Below are positions 1 to 8,766 of a stretch of DNA of 16,460 bases, one piece after another (the stretch's first letter is position 1; every line of letters begins with the position of its first letter). This DNA comes from Hydnum rufescens UP504. Lineage: Eukaryota; Basidiomycota; Agaricomycetes; Cantharellales; Hydnaceae. Where the stretch lies: positions 12,704-29,163 of the forward strand of contig MU129319.1 of NCBI GenBank assembly GCA_014904985.1. Reading direction: 5' to 3'. The position numbers and the translations under genes are program-made. A model generated the notes under the pieces. It was not told the origin of the DNA. It ran no database searches and saw only the letters and a list, made by a program, of their open reading frames with translations.

Positions 1-353
1 TGCTGCTCTTTTTGCACATTGTATCTACTAGAAAAAACTCACCTTGTGACCACACACCCACAGGGCGGGTGCGTGGTCGTGCAGTTGCCTTTTTGGGCAG
101 TTGCTTGTTGTGGTTGTGGAGATAGGAAGAAAGATGCAGATTCAATGCGGCAATTGCCGATACTCAAGAAGTGCCCAAGCGCTGGTGCTGCAAGCACAGT
201 ACACAATAATACCAAGCATGTATATTATAGATTAATACTATATAATAAAAATATGTCCAGGAAAACCCAAAGAAGAGGATGGTAATGAGTCAGAGCTCAA
301 TAAGGCATGAGATGGCTAATTACAGGATGGATTGGGCCACATCTACACATCAG
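1..353 (-). repeat. Partial copy of the 8263-8651 sequence, with a cut-off double-hairpin unit
   Basis: This stretch matches 8263-8651 almost base for base apart from small indels; the largest removes about 25 nt near 158. The window opens inside hairpin A (right arm 2-15). Hairpin B is at 48-78, and a minus-strand donor GTGAGT starts at 42 after CAAG, so the unit's intron runs off the window. Similarity stops around 353, just past the loop of what is a perfect palindrome in the other copy; here only one arm (307-339) is present. It therefore looks like the divergent-centre end of another array lying to the left of the window. Confidence 0.85.
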
Positions 354-359
354 AATTGA

Positions 360-720
360 TCTTTCCTTTCTGAGTAGTTCATTTAATTTCCGCATTTAGG
401 CTTTTTTTCAATAGGAATCAGTGTATTATGTAACTGGATACCATTTAGGAATCATTATATAATATTTTTAGCCCCCCCAACCCCAGTATGGAAATTATCC
501 TAAATAGGAAATGATTGGATGCAAATCCATTAAGAACCCAACTGAGCCATTGGCTGATATTAAAATGCCCAGGGGTTACCCCAGCTGATGCAACAGCTAA
601 CCTGATGCATCAAAAACGTGGTAACAGTAACTTACTGCAATTTTTGCAAAAAACTTGTGGTAAGTTACCATATCTGATGCAATAAGTCTACAGCATCAGG
701 TGAGAGGTACTAAAGGAGTT
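360..720 (+). repeat. AT-rich MITE-like repeat with internal inverted repeats
   Basis: Positions 375-445 match the reverse complement of about 16265-16335 at most bases (shared words include TCAGTGTATTATGTAACTGG), and weaker similarity continues to about 700 (ATGCAAAT, GGGGTTAC). Within it, ACCTGATGC (600-608) pairs with GCATCAGGT (693-701). Inside that, GTAACTTAC (about 627-635) faces GTAAGTTAC (about 659-667), so this part can fold into a hairpin. No ORF of note. It reads as a non-autonomous element end or decayed MITE; family unknown. Its right edge coincides with the point where the following ORF becomes open (704). Confidence 0.5.
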
Positions 721-2257
721 CCATAATCATGCTAAACAGTGCACAGCCACAAACTCCACACCTCTGCTGGCCCTACTGATGGTATTAGCCGAAGTCCAAG
801 ACTCCTTGCCTTTTCCTGACACCAACATGAGATCACTTACTGACTTCAAGGACCACAGCCCAGCCCGCTATGTAGGCAATGCCCACTATGGATACACCTT
901 CCATGAAGTGTTGCATAACACGTTTACACTGCCCATCGCACGACTTACTTGCATGGGACACATGGGAATCCTCGACATCCTAGGCCAAAGACCATTGTAC
1001 GAACTAGTCACCTCGGCAAAGCCCCTCAGTCTACTTGTGGCCTTCATCCCCACCTTCCTGCAGCTGATCTGTGATGTCAGAGACATGAACAAGCAATTTT
1101 TCGTTCGAAATGAAAGCTTGGATGCACTACAGACCTCCTGGGACTATGCTTGGGCCTGGGCTGATGAACTTGAACGTGGCTCCAGGTTCCTAATCCCCAC
1201 GTTCATTAGAGCAGTGCGATATCAGATCGATGCACCTGATCAAACCCGATTCGAGAATCTATTCAAGCCCTGGTACTGCATCGAAGCACTACATGCCCAT
1301 TACCTACAAATTACATGAGTAATAGCCGTATTACTAGCTTACGCCAACTACGTGGTGGCCCACCAACTGTTCATCAACACCCACCCCCCATACGAATGCT
1401 TAGAGGATTTTCCCAGAGTGCCCTGGCACCTCAGTGTGCCTGTTGGCTTCGTTTGGAATAAGCCAACTGAAGACACCGACGAACCTCTCCTCTGGAAACA
1501 GTTGCACGCATACCAACTTCACACATTCACAGACTTGGCCTGCATGATAGACTCTGTCGAAGCTCTGCCCGAGGCTCAACAAGTCCTACTCAATGGCAAC
1601 TACTTTGCCACAGACGAAGCCCAGCAACAAGAGCCCTTACTCCTTTGTGCTACCTTCGAAGGCGATGCCCCTCCCTTCCCAGGAGAAGATGATCGCGAGA
1701 GCTACAAATGGGAAGACGTCTTCCCAGGGCCGCCCCCTTGCCCCGACAATTTCGACATCCTAGATAACGCCATGAGGCAACTATACATGATATCGTACTA
1801 TCAACCAGACGGGACCTTCATGACAGCAGCTGAACAAAGAGTAGTCGACACTGGTCCTATACCCACAGAAAACACAGACAGACTGACTAGCCTGCAGCCT
1901 GATGTCCACATGGCCTCACCAACCTGGGGAGACAATCCCCAACCCACCGAGACCTCCGGAAGTACTTCGAGGAGCAACATTGACAGAGATAATTGGTGGG
2001 AGGGACTACCTAATCAGGCGAGTCTGCCTACAATGGTGCATCCTGACTCCATCCAGACTCATGCTGACTACGAACCATGCCCAAGGCCACAGGGATGCCC
2101 ACAAGACCCCTGCATGGGACCCAACCGCATCGCTGGAGTCCTAGAAGAAGACCAACACTGGCAACCAAGAGAGGAAGACCCACCTAGGTCAGACAGCTCA
2201 TACCAGTCTAGCTCCTCACAACAGCCCTATTCTCCTGAACATCGCACCTGCGCTTGA
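704..2257 (+). pseudogene. Truncated, stop-interrupted ORF relic, probably retrotransposon-derived
   Basis: One frame is open from 704 (no ATG until 779) to a TGA at 1316-1318, then continues in the same frame through 1352 to 2257. It would encode about 517 residues broken by one stop. The first part is mixed hydrophobic and aromatic (WDYAWAWADELERG; LIPTFIRAVRYQ). The second turns acidic and proline/glutamine/serine-rich towards its C-end (EEDPPRSDSSYQSSSSQQ). The frame opens right after the hairpin element ending near 701, so the true 5' end is missing. GC-rich, even codon use sets it off from its AT-rich flanks and argues for real past coding. I see no zinc knuckle, protease, reverse transcriptase or integrase motif. 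A position just upstream of a G-tract and LTR-like end suggests the 3' ORF of an LTR element; this is inference. Confidence 0.5.
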
Positions 2258-2655
2258 GACTCCACAACCAATGACCATGAAATGTGATGGTCTTCCCCCC
2301 ATGGGCCTTGGAACGATACCACCCCCCTCCTCTGCCCAACCAAACAGACTTCTACATGGCAGGTGAGGCGATCCTGCCTCCCCGGCCCCAGATTGTGGGC
2401 CGCACGCCCTTTGTAAATGCTGCAGATGGGTCATGGCAAGTAGTGCCTATCATCCAATTAGGCACCCCCATGGACAGGCCAGATCACCTCCAGCCGCACA
2501 ACCGAGCCAAACTCAAAATGGCCCACACAGGTACCAGTGGATCTCGATGCCAGGCCATATGCTCAGAAGTCCGCCATGACCAATACCGCAGCACGCAGGA
2601 CAGTGATGAGGACTTGTATCCCGACACTCGCCGAGGACACTCGTCACGACGTTAA
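2258..2655 (+). pseudogene. Frame-shifted continuation of the ORF relic
   Basis: After stops at 2255-2257 and 2278-2280, a second frame is open from about 2284 to TAA at 2653-2655. It starts at GTG, not ATG. The protein is proline-rich at first (PPWALERYHPPPLPNQTDFY), then hydrophilic and basic, ending DTRRGHSSRR. Codon usage and composition match the preceding ORF, so the two are probably one gene split by a frameshift near 2258-2284, although a short unrecognised intron cannot be excluded. No domain recognised. It ends 28 nt before the LTR-like sequence. Confidence 0.4.
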
Positions 2656-2683
2656 AGCCTTGCACCGCAGGACTGGGGGGCGA

Positions 2684-2793
2684 TGTTAGTGGTGTGTAAG
2701 CCCAGCAGGCACATGGCTCTACCAACAATTCATAACTCACTGTATTTACTCATCCTTTTCCTTTTATTTCTCCTTTTACTCCTTTCCTACACA
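2684..2793 (+). mobile_element. Possible short LTR or LTR fragment
   Basis: A purine-rich run (GGACTGGGGGGCGA, 2670-2683) that could act as a polypurine tract is followed at once by TGTTAG, and 110 nt on the sequence TACACA closes a TGT...ACA pair, the usual LTR termini. The interior is pyrimidine-rich (TTTTCC/TTTATTTC, 2750-2785). No second copy, primer-binding site or target duplication is visible, so an LTR call rests only on termini and context. The hydrophobic plus-strand ORF that can be drawn through it is an artefact of the T-rich run. Confidence 0.35.
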
Positions 2794-2799
2794 ACCGGT

Positions 2800-4270
2800 G
2801 TGGAAGATAAAAACATCCAGTATCAGAAAATGCGAATATCCATTGATCCCAGCCATTGGAATGATCATGTGACCTATTACGAAATGTTCATGGGCCTGGA
2901 AGTGGGGCTCCTTGATATCCAGAAAGAGCTGATGAAAGCATGATGTAAAGCTCCTAAGCAAAAAGGATTAGGTGCATGGGTGAAACACACTGAATGGGAG
3001 GCCACAATAAAGAAAATTTGCATGGATTGTGGCACCATTTTCAGGAAATTGGAGGCGTTCCTTGAGATCTTCAAAGAGCTGATGGCTAGTACAATAAAGG
3101 GTTTCAATTGAAAAACAACAGCTACAAGGGGGAAACTGTAAGCTCCATATAAGAAATGCAGTAACATGAATGAACTTGCAATGACATAGAGTCCATTCAC
3201 TGGGGAAGGACTCCTTGGGTGCCAATATAAAAGCTCCAAGAGAGGAACAGAAGCTACCAAAGGACCCTTGCAGTGAAATGTGTGAAAAAAGAGCCTTTTC
3301 ATGTCCAGGAAAGAGCTGATGATCACCAAGAGGAAGCTGCAACCTGAGAACACAATTACATAAATGAAACACAATAGAATGGAGCTCCATCCCCATGAAC
3401 CAAGCTCCTTGGCATGCAAGAAAAAAGCTCCAAAGAGACAAGTAACTGAATGTGCCTCAGGGAGCTGCTTGATGGTAAGCTCCTTTGAAAGATAGCAGCT
3501 ACATCAATGAAGCTGCAAGTGATTGGAGTTACATTTCTGATAAAAGCCCCTGAGATGCAAGGTAAGAGTTGCATTGAAAGACTAACAGCACCTGAATAAA
3601 TAAAACTGCTCATGATGTTGGAGCTCAACCCTTTAGAAAAAGCTCCTTTGAATACAAGGAAGAGCTCCAAGGAAACAACAGCAGCCACAAAAGAGAAATT
3701 GTAGCTGACTTTGAAAAAAAAGCTCCTTTTATATCCAAGGAAAGAGCCAAGGATAATGAAAGGATGAGCTCCATGCAAGGACAGCAGCTCCATGGATAAC
3801 AGTTGAAATGGAATTAAGCTCCATTCACTTGGCTTAAGCTCCTTGGTGCACAAATAGAAGCTCCAAGGGAAAGACAGCAGCTACATAAATGAGCTTGGAA
3901 TGGGAATGAAGCTCCATAGGGTAATATGCAGCTGGTTCTACAGGATGTGGAGCTCTTGGATATTCAAGAGAGCCAATGAATAATCAAGAGATGGACTCTA
4001 ATCCAGTAACAGCAGCTACACATGGATGAAAGTGTAATGAAATGGAGCTCCCAAGGGGAAAAACAGCAGTCAGGAATGTCAAGCTGCAGGCTTCAATCCA
4101 AGGACAGCAGCTACACTGATGAGAGTGCAATGAAATAGAGCCCCAATTTGCTTGAGATAAGCTCTTTGGTAGGAGGGGTGGAGCTCCAAATATGTTCAGA
4201 CTCAGCTGACTCAGGGAATGGAGCTCCTGGATGAGTTGATGAATTACAAGAATGAGAGCCACATGAATGC
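2800..4270. repeat. Degenerate AGCTCC satellite
   Basis: About 1.5 kb in which AGCTCC and AGCTGC recur dozens of times in a purine-rich context, with partly repeated phrases such as ACAGCAGCTAC, AAATGGAGCTCC, TTCAAAGAGCTGATG and AAAAAGCTCCTTT. Larger phrases return at irregular spacings of roughly 90-140 nt, so this is an old, diverged tandem array. The long minus-strand ORFs across it (about 2877-3853) repeat the same low-complexity words (SLELF, SFVAAVV, HGAHPF) and differ as the repeat drifts; I treat them as by-products of the repeat, not genes. Confidence 0.75.
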
Positions 4271-4273
4271 AAC

Positions 4274-5050
4274 TGCATTGACATGGAGCTCCATCATCTG
4301 GAACAAGCTCTTCAGCATGCAAGACAGGAGCTGCAGGGAAAGATTAGCAGCTGAAGAAGCAAAAGTGCAGCTGAATTTGCAGAAAATGGTACTCCAGGGA
4401 TTCTGAAGGAGCTAATGATAATCAAGAGATGAGCTCCATCCATGAAATTGCATTGACATGGAGCTCCATCATCTAGGAACAAGTTCTTCAGTGTGCAAGA
4501 CAGGAGCTGCAGGGGAAGATTAGCAGCTGAAGAAGCAAAAGTGCAGCTGAATTTTCAGAAAATGGTACTCCAGGGATTCTGGAGGAGCTAATGGTAATCA
4601 ATGGATGAGCTCCATCCATGAGATTGCATTGACATGGAGCTCCATCATCTAAAGACAAGCTCCTCAGTGCACCAGGCAGGAGCTGCAGGGAGAGATTAGC
4701 AGCTGAAGGGGCAAAAGTGCAGCTGAAGTTGCAGAAAATGGTGCTTTTGGGTATCCTGGAGGAGCTCATGATCATCAAAGGATAAGCTCCATGGATGAGA
4801 TTCAAAGAAGCTGCTGAGCATAAGTTTCAATGCAGCTGATGGATGTCCAGAGGCAGCTCCTCTGCATTGACGTGGAGCTCCATCATCTGGAGACAGGCTC
4901 CTCAGTGTGCAAGACAGGAGCTGCAGGAAAAGATCAGCAGCTGAATTTGCAGAAAATGGTACTCCTGGATATCCTGGAGGAGCTGATGATAATGAAGGGA
5001 TAAGCTCCATGGATGAGATTCTAAGGAGCTGCTGAAAGCATTTTCTGATG
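4274..5050. repeat. Higher-order tandem repeat, four copies of 175-238 nt
   Basis: The phrase TGCATTGACATGGAGCTCCA starts at 4274, 4449 and 4625 and again, with one change, at 4863: steps of 175, 176 and 238 nt. Each copy continues with GACAGGAGCTGCAGG, a GATTAGCAGCTGAA block (the later block in the last copy is shortened), AAAATGGTACTCC, then GGAGCTAATGATAATCAA. The first two copies are nearly identical. It is built from the same AGCTCC words as the degenerate satellite to its left and is probably a younger local amplification of it. The fourth copy carries extra sequence (about 4800-4862). Confidence 0.85.
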
Positions 5051-5280
5051 CAGCTGATGCATGCCACCAAGCAGCCTTTCCCTTGCATTGTGCAGCTGCT
5101 CCTTTTAGCTATGGATCCTCCTGCCAATGTTTGGGCTGAAAGGTAGCTGTACATGATCAATTCAGTAGCTCCAAATCTGGAATGGAGCTGTGCCACAGGG
5201 AACAGCAGCCACAGCATTGGGCCATGGAAGTGATAATGCAGCTCCTACTCAAATTCCAAGTTGCTCCTTGAAATACTACT
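5051..5280. repeat. Decaying right edge of the AGCTCC satellite
   Basis: AGCTCC/GCAGCT words continue but thin out to about 5265, with no clear unit. No gene seen. Confidence 0.5.
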
Positions 5281-5327
5281 GACCTCTTAGGTCCCTTTTG
5301 GCATAGTGAAAGCCAACCTAAGAGGTC
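5281..5327. repeat. Inverted repeat at the satellite/segment boundary
   Basis: GACCTCTTAGGT (5281-5292) and ACCTAAGAGGTC (5316-5327) are perfect 12-nt inverted copies around a 23-nt loop. It lies exactly where the AGCTCC satellite ends and shortly before the duplicated segment begins. It may be an element terminus or rearrangement scar; function unknown. Confidence 0.55.
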
Positions 5328-5340
5328 CAAATCTTGATGT

Positions 5341-6000
5341 CCGGATTTGCATTTTTCCACATTTCTCTCACATCCACACTTGTTATTCCTCTGGCCATCA
5401 AAATAGCATGGATTCACATCCCAGGATCCATGGTCCTTTTTACTTTTCCTCCACCCTAAATATGAGACAATTATTTGTCTGTCCTTGGCACTTCAACAGG
5501 CCATCCAAATTGTACTTATTTCCAAGCCAGTTCAACCAGGCTATAGCAATTCAACTTGCCTACTTTTGTCCACCTATTGTATCACTATTGGCATATCCAA
5601 TTGCCCCAAGGGCGGTATTTGACCTTGGATTATGTAACACGACTCCTACTTTGACTTGCGGACTTGTCACATGTTGAATAGGGGCTATTCCAATACTCTC
5701 AAGGAGTATTTCGCAAATATCTCCCTCATTTTTGATCGTATCGACTCGGAAAGACAGCGCCCAGAAAGCTACAATTAATACCTGTCTAACGGTACCACAC
5801 ACGCGTTTATCGGATGCGAACTGCATCCTCCAGGTCGTTTTACCTCATGCTCCACGCTATTCTTCAGTATTTCGCAAATAAACTCCATCAGTTTTGATCT
5901 GATTTGTTCGAACAACAACCCCTGGAAAGACGCTAAAAATACGCATCGAACAGTACCAAGGGAAAACGAGCGGATAAGAACTCGGCATTCTGTAATTTAG
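5341..6000 (-). pseudogene. Duplicated segment, copy 1: broken minus-strand frame of unknown family
   Basis: Matches 10196-10853 along its length with many substitutions and a few indels. On the minus strand a frame is open from about 5826 down to 5560 (start region MQFASDKRVCGTVRQVLIV; later ILLESIGIAPIQHV and ALGAIGYANSDTIGG). A one-base difference from copy 2 near 5887 and another shift near 5830 break it from upstream sequence that would add a similar block. The upstream block and the main block share the pattern R-x-[ND]-x-I-K-x-[DE]-G-[GD]-I-C-E-I-L, so the protein probably contained a repeat of about 55-60 residues. A further stretch nearer the 5' end of the window contains NPCYFDGQRNNKCG in both copies. 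No known domain recognised. It lies downstream of the minus-strand double-hairpin array, so it could be that array's 3' exons. Confidence 0.55.
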
Positions 6001-6297
6001 TCTTCCCCTCCCAGTTGAGGTACTGATGTATATTTTGACTGGTTCCTTGGGTGAATTCCACTAAGACTACTACACTTTGTCTAGGCCTCAAGAGAGCCTT
6101 AGGGTGTGGTTTTTTTGACCCATATTCATTCTTTGTTCTATTACTTGAGCAGGTGTTGCTTACAGCATTAGATTTCTATCCAAAAAACCTTCCTTCCTTT
6201 GACCTTAACATTCAGATTGATCCTGTGGTCCTTCTTTCGTTCTTGATTCATATCATGGACTGTGGCTGGATTCCTCCTCCATTTCCCACTTACAATG
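6001..6297. repeat. Duplicated segment, copy 1, distal part
   Basis: Corresponds to 11179-11493 at lower identity: shared words include CCCAGTTGA, GGCTCTCAAGAG / GGCCTCAAGAG, AACATTC.GATTG, GACTGTGGCTGGATTC and CTTACAATG. Compared with copy 2, this copy lacks about 325 nt between 6000 and 6001. The plus-strand ORF crossing it (6051-6443) is not preserved in copy 2 and is not called. Confidence 0.65.
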
Positions 6298-6660
6298 GCC
6301 TAGGTGGAATCGAATGGCCAAGTATTGGGGCTGAGACTAGTCCTTCCTTGACGTCTTTGAAGGCTCATTCTTGCTTGGCTCCCCAGGTCCAGTTTATACC
6401 CTTCCTTAGTAGTTCAAATAGCGGTGCTGCTCACTCTGAGTAATACAGTATAAAGTGCAAGAAATACATGGCCATCCCCAAAAATGTTTGCAGCATTGCT
6501 TTATTATGGGGACGAGCTAGGCCTGTAATGGCTTTAATCTTTTCCTTGTGGGTTGACAGCCCAAGTCAGGAGACTTTCTGCCCCAATAAGACACCACACA
6601 CTGTACTGTGGACATATCAAAAATGGTAAGTTACCCAGGCTGGTCAGTCACAGGGGGGAC
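6298..6660. other. Unassigned sequence
   Basis: No gene, tandem repeat or hairpin unit seen. AAGTGCAAGAAATAC near 6455 loosely resembles AAGTGCAGGAGATGC near 11153, so part may be internal repetition within the duplicated block. Confidence 0.3.
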
Positions 6661-6662
6661 CT

Positions 6663-6731
6663 TATTATTATTACTACTATTATTATATACATATTATCCC
6701 CCCGGGGTCTGCCACCACAGGGGGGGGGGGG
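6663..6731. repeat. TTA/CTA microsatellite and 12-G run
   Basis: 6663-6688 is a run of TTA/CTA triplets. Just after comes CCCCCCGGGG and, at 6720-6731, twelve G in a row. Such runs are prone to slippage and to assembly errors. Confidence 0.8.
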
Positions 6732-6740
6732 CATGGTTCC

Positions 6741-6792
6741 TGCAGGTCATGCACCTGCATATACCACCATGCCTGCCACAGCAGGGTGGGGT
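6741..6792 (-). repeat. Degenerate terminal hairpin B of the minus array
   Basis: TGCAGGT (6741-6747) and ACCTGCA (6753-6759) form a short stem. Beside it 6763-6792 keeps the B layout (ACCACCATGCCTGCC...GCAGGGTGGGGT) with several mismatches. No hairpin A follows it on the minus strand. This is probably the last, decayed B at the end of the 6937-8343 array. Confidence 0.45.
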
Positions 6793-6936
6793 TCATATGC
6801 CCTGGTCAGGGCCGGTTCCATTTGGGTGCTCCCTTCGAGGGAGTGGGTTTTCATTTGTGGGGGCTCATTCGTGGTTTCATTCCCAGGGTGTCATTTGGTG
6901 GGTTCAGGGGGGTTCATGCGGGTTCTGGTCAAGGGT

Positions 6937-7080
6937 CTATAGAAATAAGGATTCAATGTTAGTACAACATTAATGCAATGCAAAAAGAGCAGCTTATGCT
7001 GCTCTTTTTGCACCACAAGACTAAGAAATAAAAAAAACATAACACATACCTTGTACCCCACACCTGCAGGTGTAGGGTAC
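6937..7080 (-). repeat. Double-hairpin intron unit m1
   Basis: Reading the minus strand: hairpin B 7080-7053 (GTACCCCACACCTG arm, almost no loop, one mismatch) ends the exon, then ACAAG and donor GTATGT from 7049. Hairpin A is 7011-6980, a perfect 14-bp stem with loop ATAA. Branch point TACTAAC and acceptor TTCTATAG follow, ending at 6937. Predicted intron 113 nt. Confidence 0.75.
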
Positions 7081-7233
7081 TGGGACCATGCATGCCAGCT
7101 CATCCATATGCTGGTGCATACATACACCGGCTTGTACACATGGCAGTTTGTATGGGTCCCCGTCATTCGGGGGTCGATAGGCAGGGTTATGGGGGGTTCT
7201 TTGTCAGTATTCATTTGTGAGGGCAGTTGAAAC

Positions 7234-7383
7234 CTACAAATATTATTTTTAAATTAGTTAGGAAATAAGGGCCACGCAAAAAGAGCAGCTTTCGCTGCTC
7301 TTTTTGCATGGCTGTAGGTACTGAGAGGGGCAGGGACTTACCTGATATAGAACCACACACCTGCCAGGGCAGGTGTGTGATTC
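7234..7383 (-). repeat. Double-hairpin intron unit m2
   Basis: Minus strand: hairpin B 7383-7350 (GAACCACACACCTGCC arm, one mismatch), donor CAG/GTAAGT from 7341, hairpin A 7307-7276 (perfect 14-bp stem with a GAAA loop), branch point CCTAACTAAT, acceptor TTTGTAG ending at 7234. Predicted intron 108 nt. The exon-like body to the next unit (7233-7050) is 184 nt. Confidence 0.78.
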
Positions 7384-7566
7384 GTGCCCTCGTTTGGCAT
7401 GCTGCCATGGGCTTTGGTGTGGTCGCATCATTGGCCCATTGCTGTGTCACATTGGTGTATTGTGCTGCCATGTATTGCATTGCTGTGTCGTGTTGCCATG
7501 TGGCATGTTGCTGTTTGGGCTTTTGTCATTTTGTGGGTTATCACCCTGTGTTGGATGGGCCCTAAT

Positions 7567-7712
7567 CTAGAATAATGCATGTCAGTAAAAAAAAATTCCA
7601 AAGCAGTGCAAAAAGAGCAGCTTATGCTGCTCTTTTTGCGCCACAAGAATAAAAAATGAAAAGAAATATTACTTTGTAGTACCCCACACCCACTGCAGCA
7701 GGTGTGGGGTAC
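7567..7712 (-). repeat. Double-hairpin intron unit m3
   Basis: Minus strand: hairpin B 7712-7679 (perfect 12-bp outer stem GTACCCCACACC), weak donor GTAATA from 7672, hairpin A 7639-7608 (perfect 14-bp stem, loop ATAA), branch point TACTGAC, acceptor ATTCTAG ending at 7567. Predicted intron 106 nt. The following exon-like body 7566-7342 is 225 nt and has a stop in every frame unless splice sites differ from those proposed. Confidence 0.72.
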
Positions 7713-7830
7713 TGGAGCCATACTCCAGCTCACATGTGTGGTGGTTTGTATGGGCCCCCTTGTTTGGGTGTCGACAGGTGGGGTTATGGGGGTTCTTGCA
7801 TGGGTATTTGTTTGCGTGGGAAGTGGTGAC

Positions 7831-7971
7831 CTAGAATATAAAATTATATGTTAGTTAAGAGTCAAAGACCACACAAAAGAGCAGCTTTTGCTGCTCTTTT
7901 TGCATGCCTGTAGCTACTGGGGGGGACTCACATTATATAGTACCACACACCCGCTGTGGCAGGTGTGTGGT
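7831..7971 (-). repeat. Double-hairpin intron unit m4
   Basis: Minus strand: hairpin B 7971-7942, donor GTGAGT from 7931, hairpin A 7902-7874 (12-bp stem, loop AAAA, one unpaired base in the A/T tract), branch point AACTAAC, acceptor ATTCTAG ending at 7831. Predicted intron 101 nt. Confidence 0.75.
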
Positions 7972-8201
7972 TCCTGGGGGCCTCATTTGGCGCAGTCGTG
8001 TGCTTGTTTGGCACATTGCTGTAGGCCGCGTTGCCATGTGTCACATTACTGTGTATCACGTCTTCATTTGGCATGTTGTCATGTTGCACTGTTGTGCGTT
8101 GCATTTCTGTGTCACAGTGCTGGATGTCGCATTGCTGCATTGCATTCCCATATGTCGCATGGCTGTTTGGGCTCTCATCATGCATTGGATGAGGCCTCAA
8201 T

Positions 8202-8343
8202 CTAAAATAAATAAAGAGACATTAGTAAGATGTTCCAAAGCAGCGCAAAAAGAGCAGCTTTTGCTGCTCTTTTTGCACTGTTGTATCTACTAGAAAAAAC
8301 ACTCACCTTGTGACCACACACCCACAGCGGCGGGTGCGTGGTC
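8202..8343 (-). repeat. Double-hairpin intron unit m5
   Basis: Minus strand: hairpin B 8343-8312 (GACCACGCACCC arm), CACAAG then donor GTGAGT from 8306, hairpin A 8276-8245 (perfect 14-bp stem, loop AAAA), branch point TACTAAT, acceptor TATTTTAG ending at 8202. Predicted intron 105 nt. The exon-like body 8201-7932 (270 nt) is open for 89 codons in one frame (low-complexity, rich in N, H, A, M), and joining it to 7830-7673 keeps that frame open. Confidence 0.78.
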
Positions 8344-8651
8344 GTGCAGTTGCCTTTTTGGGCAGTGGCAGTTGCTTGTTGTGGTTGTGGAGATAGGAAG
8401 AAAGATGCAGATTCAATGCTGGCAATTAGCATCGAATGATACCAAGAACGTCTAATACTCAAGAAGTGCCCAAGCGCTGGTGCTGCAAGCACAGTACACA
8501 ATAATACCAAGCATGTATATTATAGATAAATACTATATAATAAAAATATGTCCAGGAAAACCCAAAGAAGAGGATGGTAATGAGTCAGAGCTCAATAAGG
8601 CATGAGATGGCTAATTACAGAGTGGATTGGGCCACATCTACGCATCAGAAT
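8263..8651 (-). repeat. Second copy of the 1-353 sequence
   Basis: Aligns with 1-353 from the right arm of hairpin A through the exon-like body (GGAAAACCCAAAGAAGAGG about 8554) to the loop of the palindrome. Extra bases relative to the first copy lie near 8366-8371 and about 8430-8450. It covers the segment running from unit m5 to the divergent centre. Confidence 0.85.
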
Positions 8652-8684
8652 TGGCCCAATCCACTCTGTAATTAGCCATCTCAT
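8602..8684. repeat. Perfect 33-bp palindrome with 17-nt loop at the divergent centre
   Basis: 8602-8634 and 8652-8684 are exact reverse complements (arm starts ATGAGATGGCTAATTACAGA). In the related copy at 307-339 only the left arm and loop exist, and the sequence diverges right after the loop. That pattern fits fold-back copying of one arm. Because the arms are complementary, nearly the same peptide start (MRWLITEWIGP) can be read on both strands; this is not evidence of a gene. Confidence 0.95.
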
Positions 8685-8700
8685 CCATACAACCATGCCA

Positions 8701-8766
8701 CAACAGCAACAGCAACAACAACAACAACAGCAGCAACAGCAGCAACAGCAGCAACAGCAGCAACAG
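8701..8766. repeat. CAA/CAG trinucleotide repeat (22 triplets)
   Basis: Twenty-two CAA or CAG triplets in a row between the palindrome and the first plus-strand hairpin B. Plus-strand reading gives polyglutamine from ATG 8602 or 8695, but the frame stops at 8791-8793, before the predicted donor site, and the minus-strand reading gives polycysteine. It is best treated as a microsatellite. Confidence 0.9.

Larger units (their letters stand above)
6937..8600 (-). other. Leftward array of five double-hairpin exon/intron units
   Basis: Five units in one orientation with predicted introns of 101-113 nt and exon-like bodies of 270, 158, 225 and 184 nt between them. Hairpins and splice signals are shared; the bodies show little similarity, so this is not a simple tandem duplication. 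The 5'-most exon would lie around 8307-8600 on the minus strand. Part of that exon (8510-8307) is open from a TTG, which is not a credible fungal start. Whether the array is a gene, a non-coding transcript or a cluster of mobile introns cannot be settled from sequence. Confidence 0.6.

Noticed and set aside
2683..2943. Membrane-like peptide with LLILFLLFLLLLL
   Set aside because: Translation of a pyrimidine-rich LTR-like run; the frame continues into satellite sequence.
2877..3853. Long minus-strand ORFs rich in S, L and F
   Set aside because: They overlap each other across the AGCTCC satellite and repeat the same low-complexity words; no start context or domain.
6051..6443. 130-codon plus-strand ORF
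   Set aside because: Not preserved in the homologous copy at 11179-11493, and no recognisable domain.
6980..7011. Hairpin A followed by a T-run looks like a bacterial rho-independent terminator
   Set aside because: The A/T run is part of the symmetric stem, the element sits between intron donor and branch point, and the window shows eukaryotic splice signals and no bacterial genes.
8202..8510. Secreted-protein-like start (hydrophobic first 15 residues) on minus
   Set aside because: It begins with TTG rather than ATG, and reading on past the donor runs into the intron.
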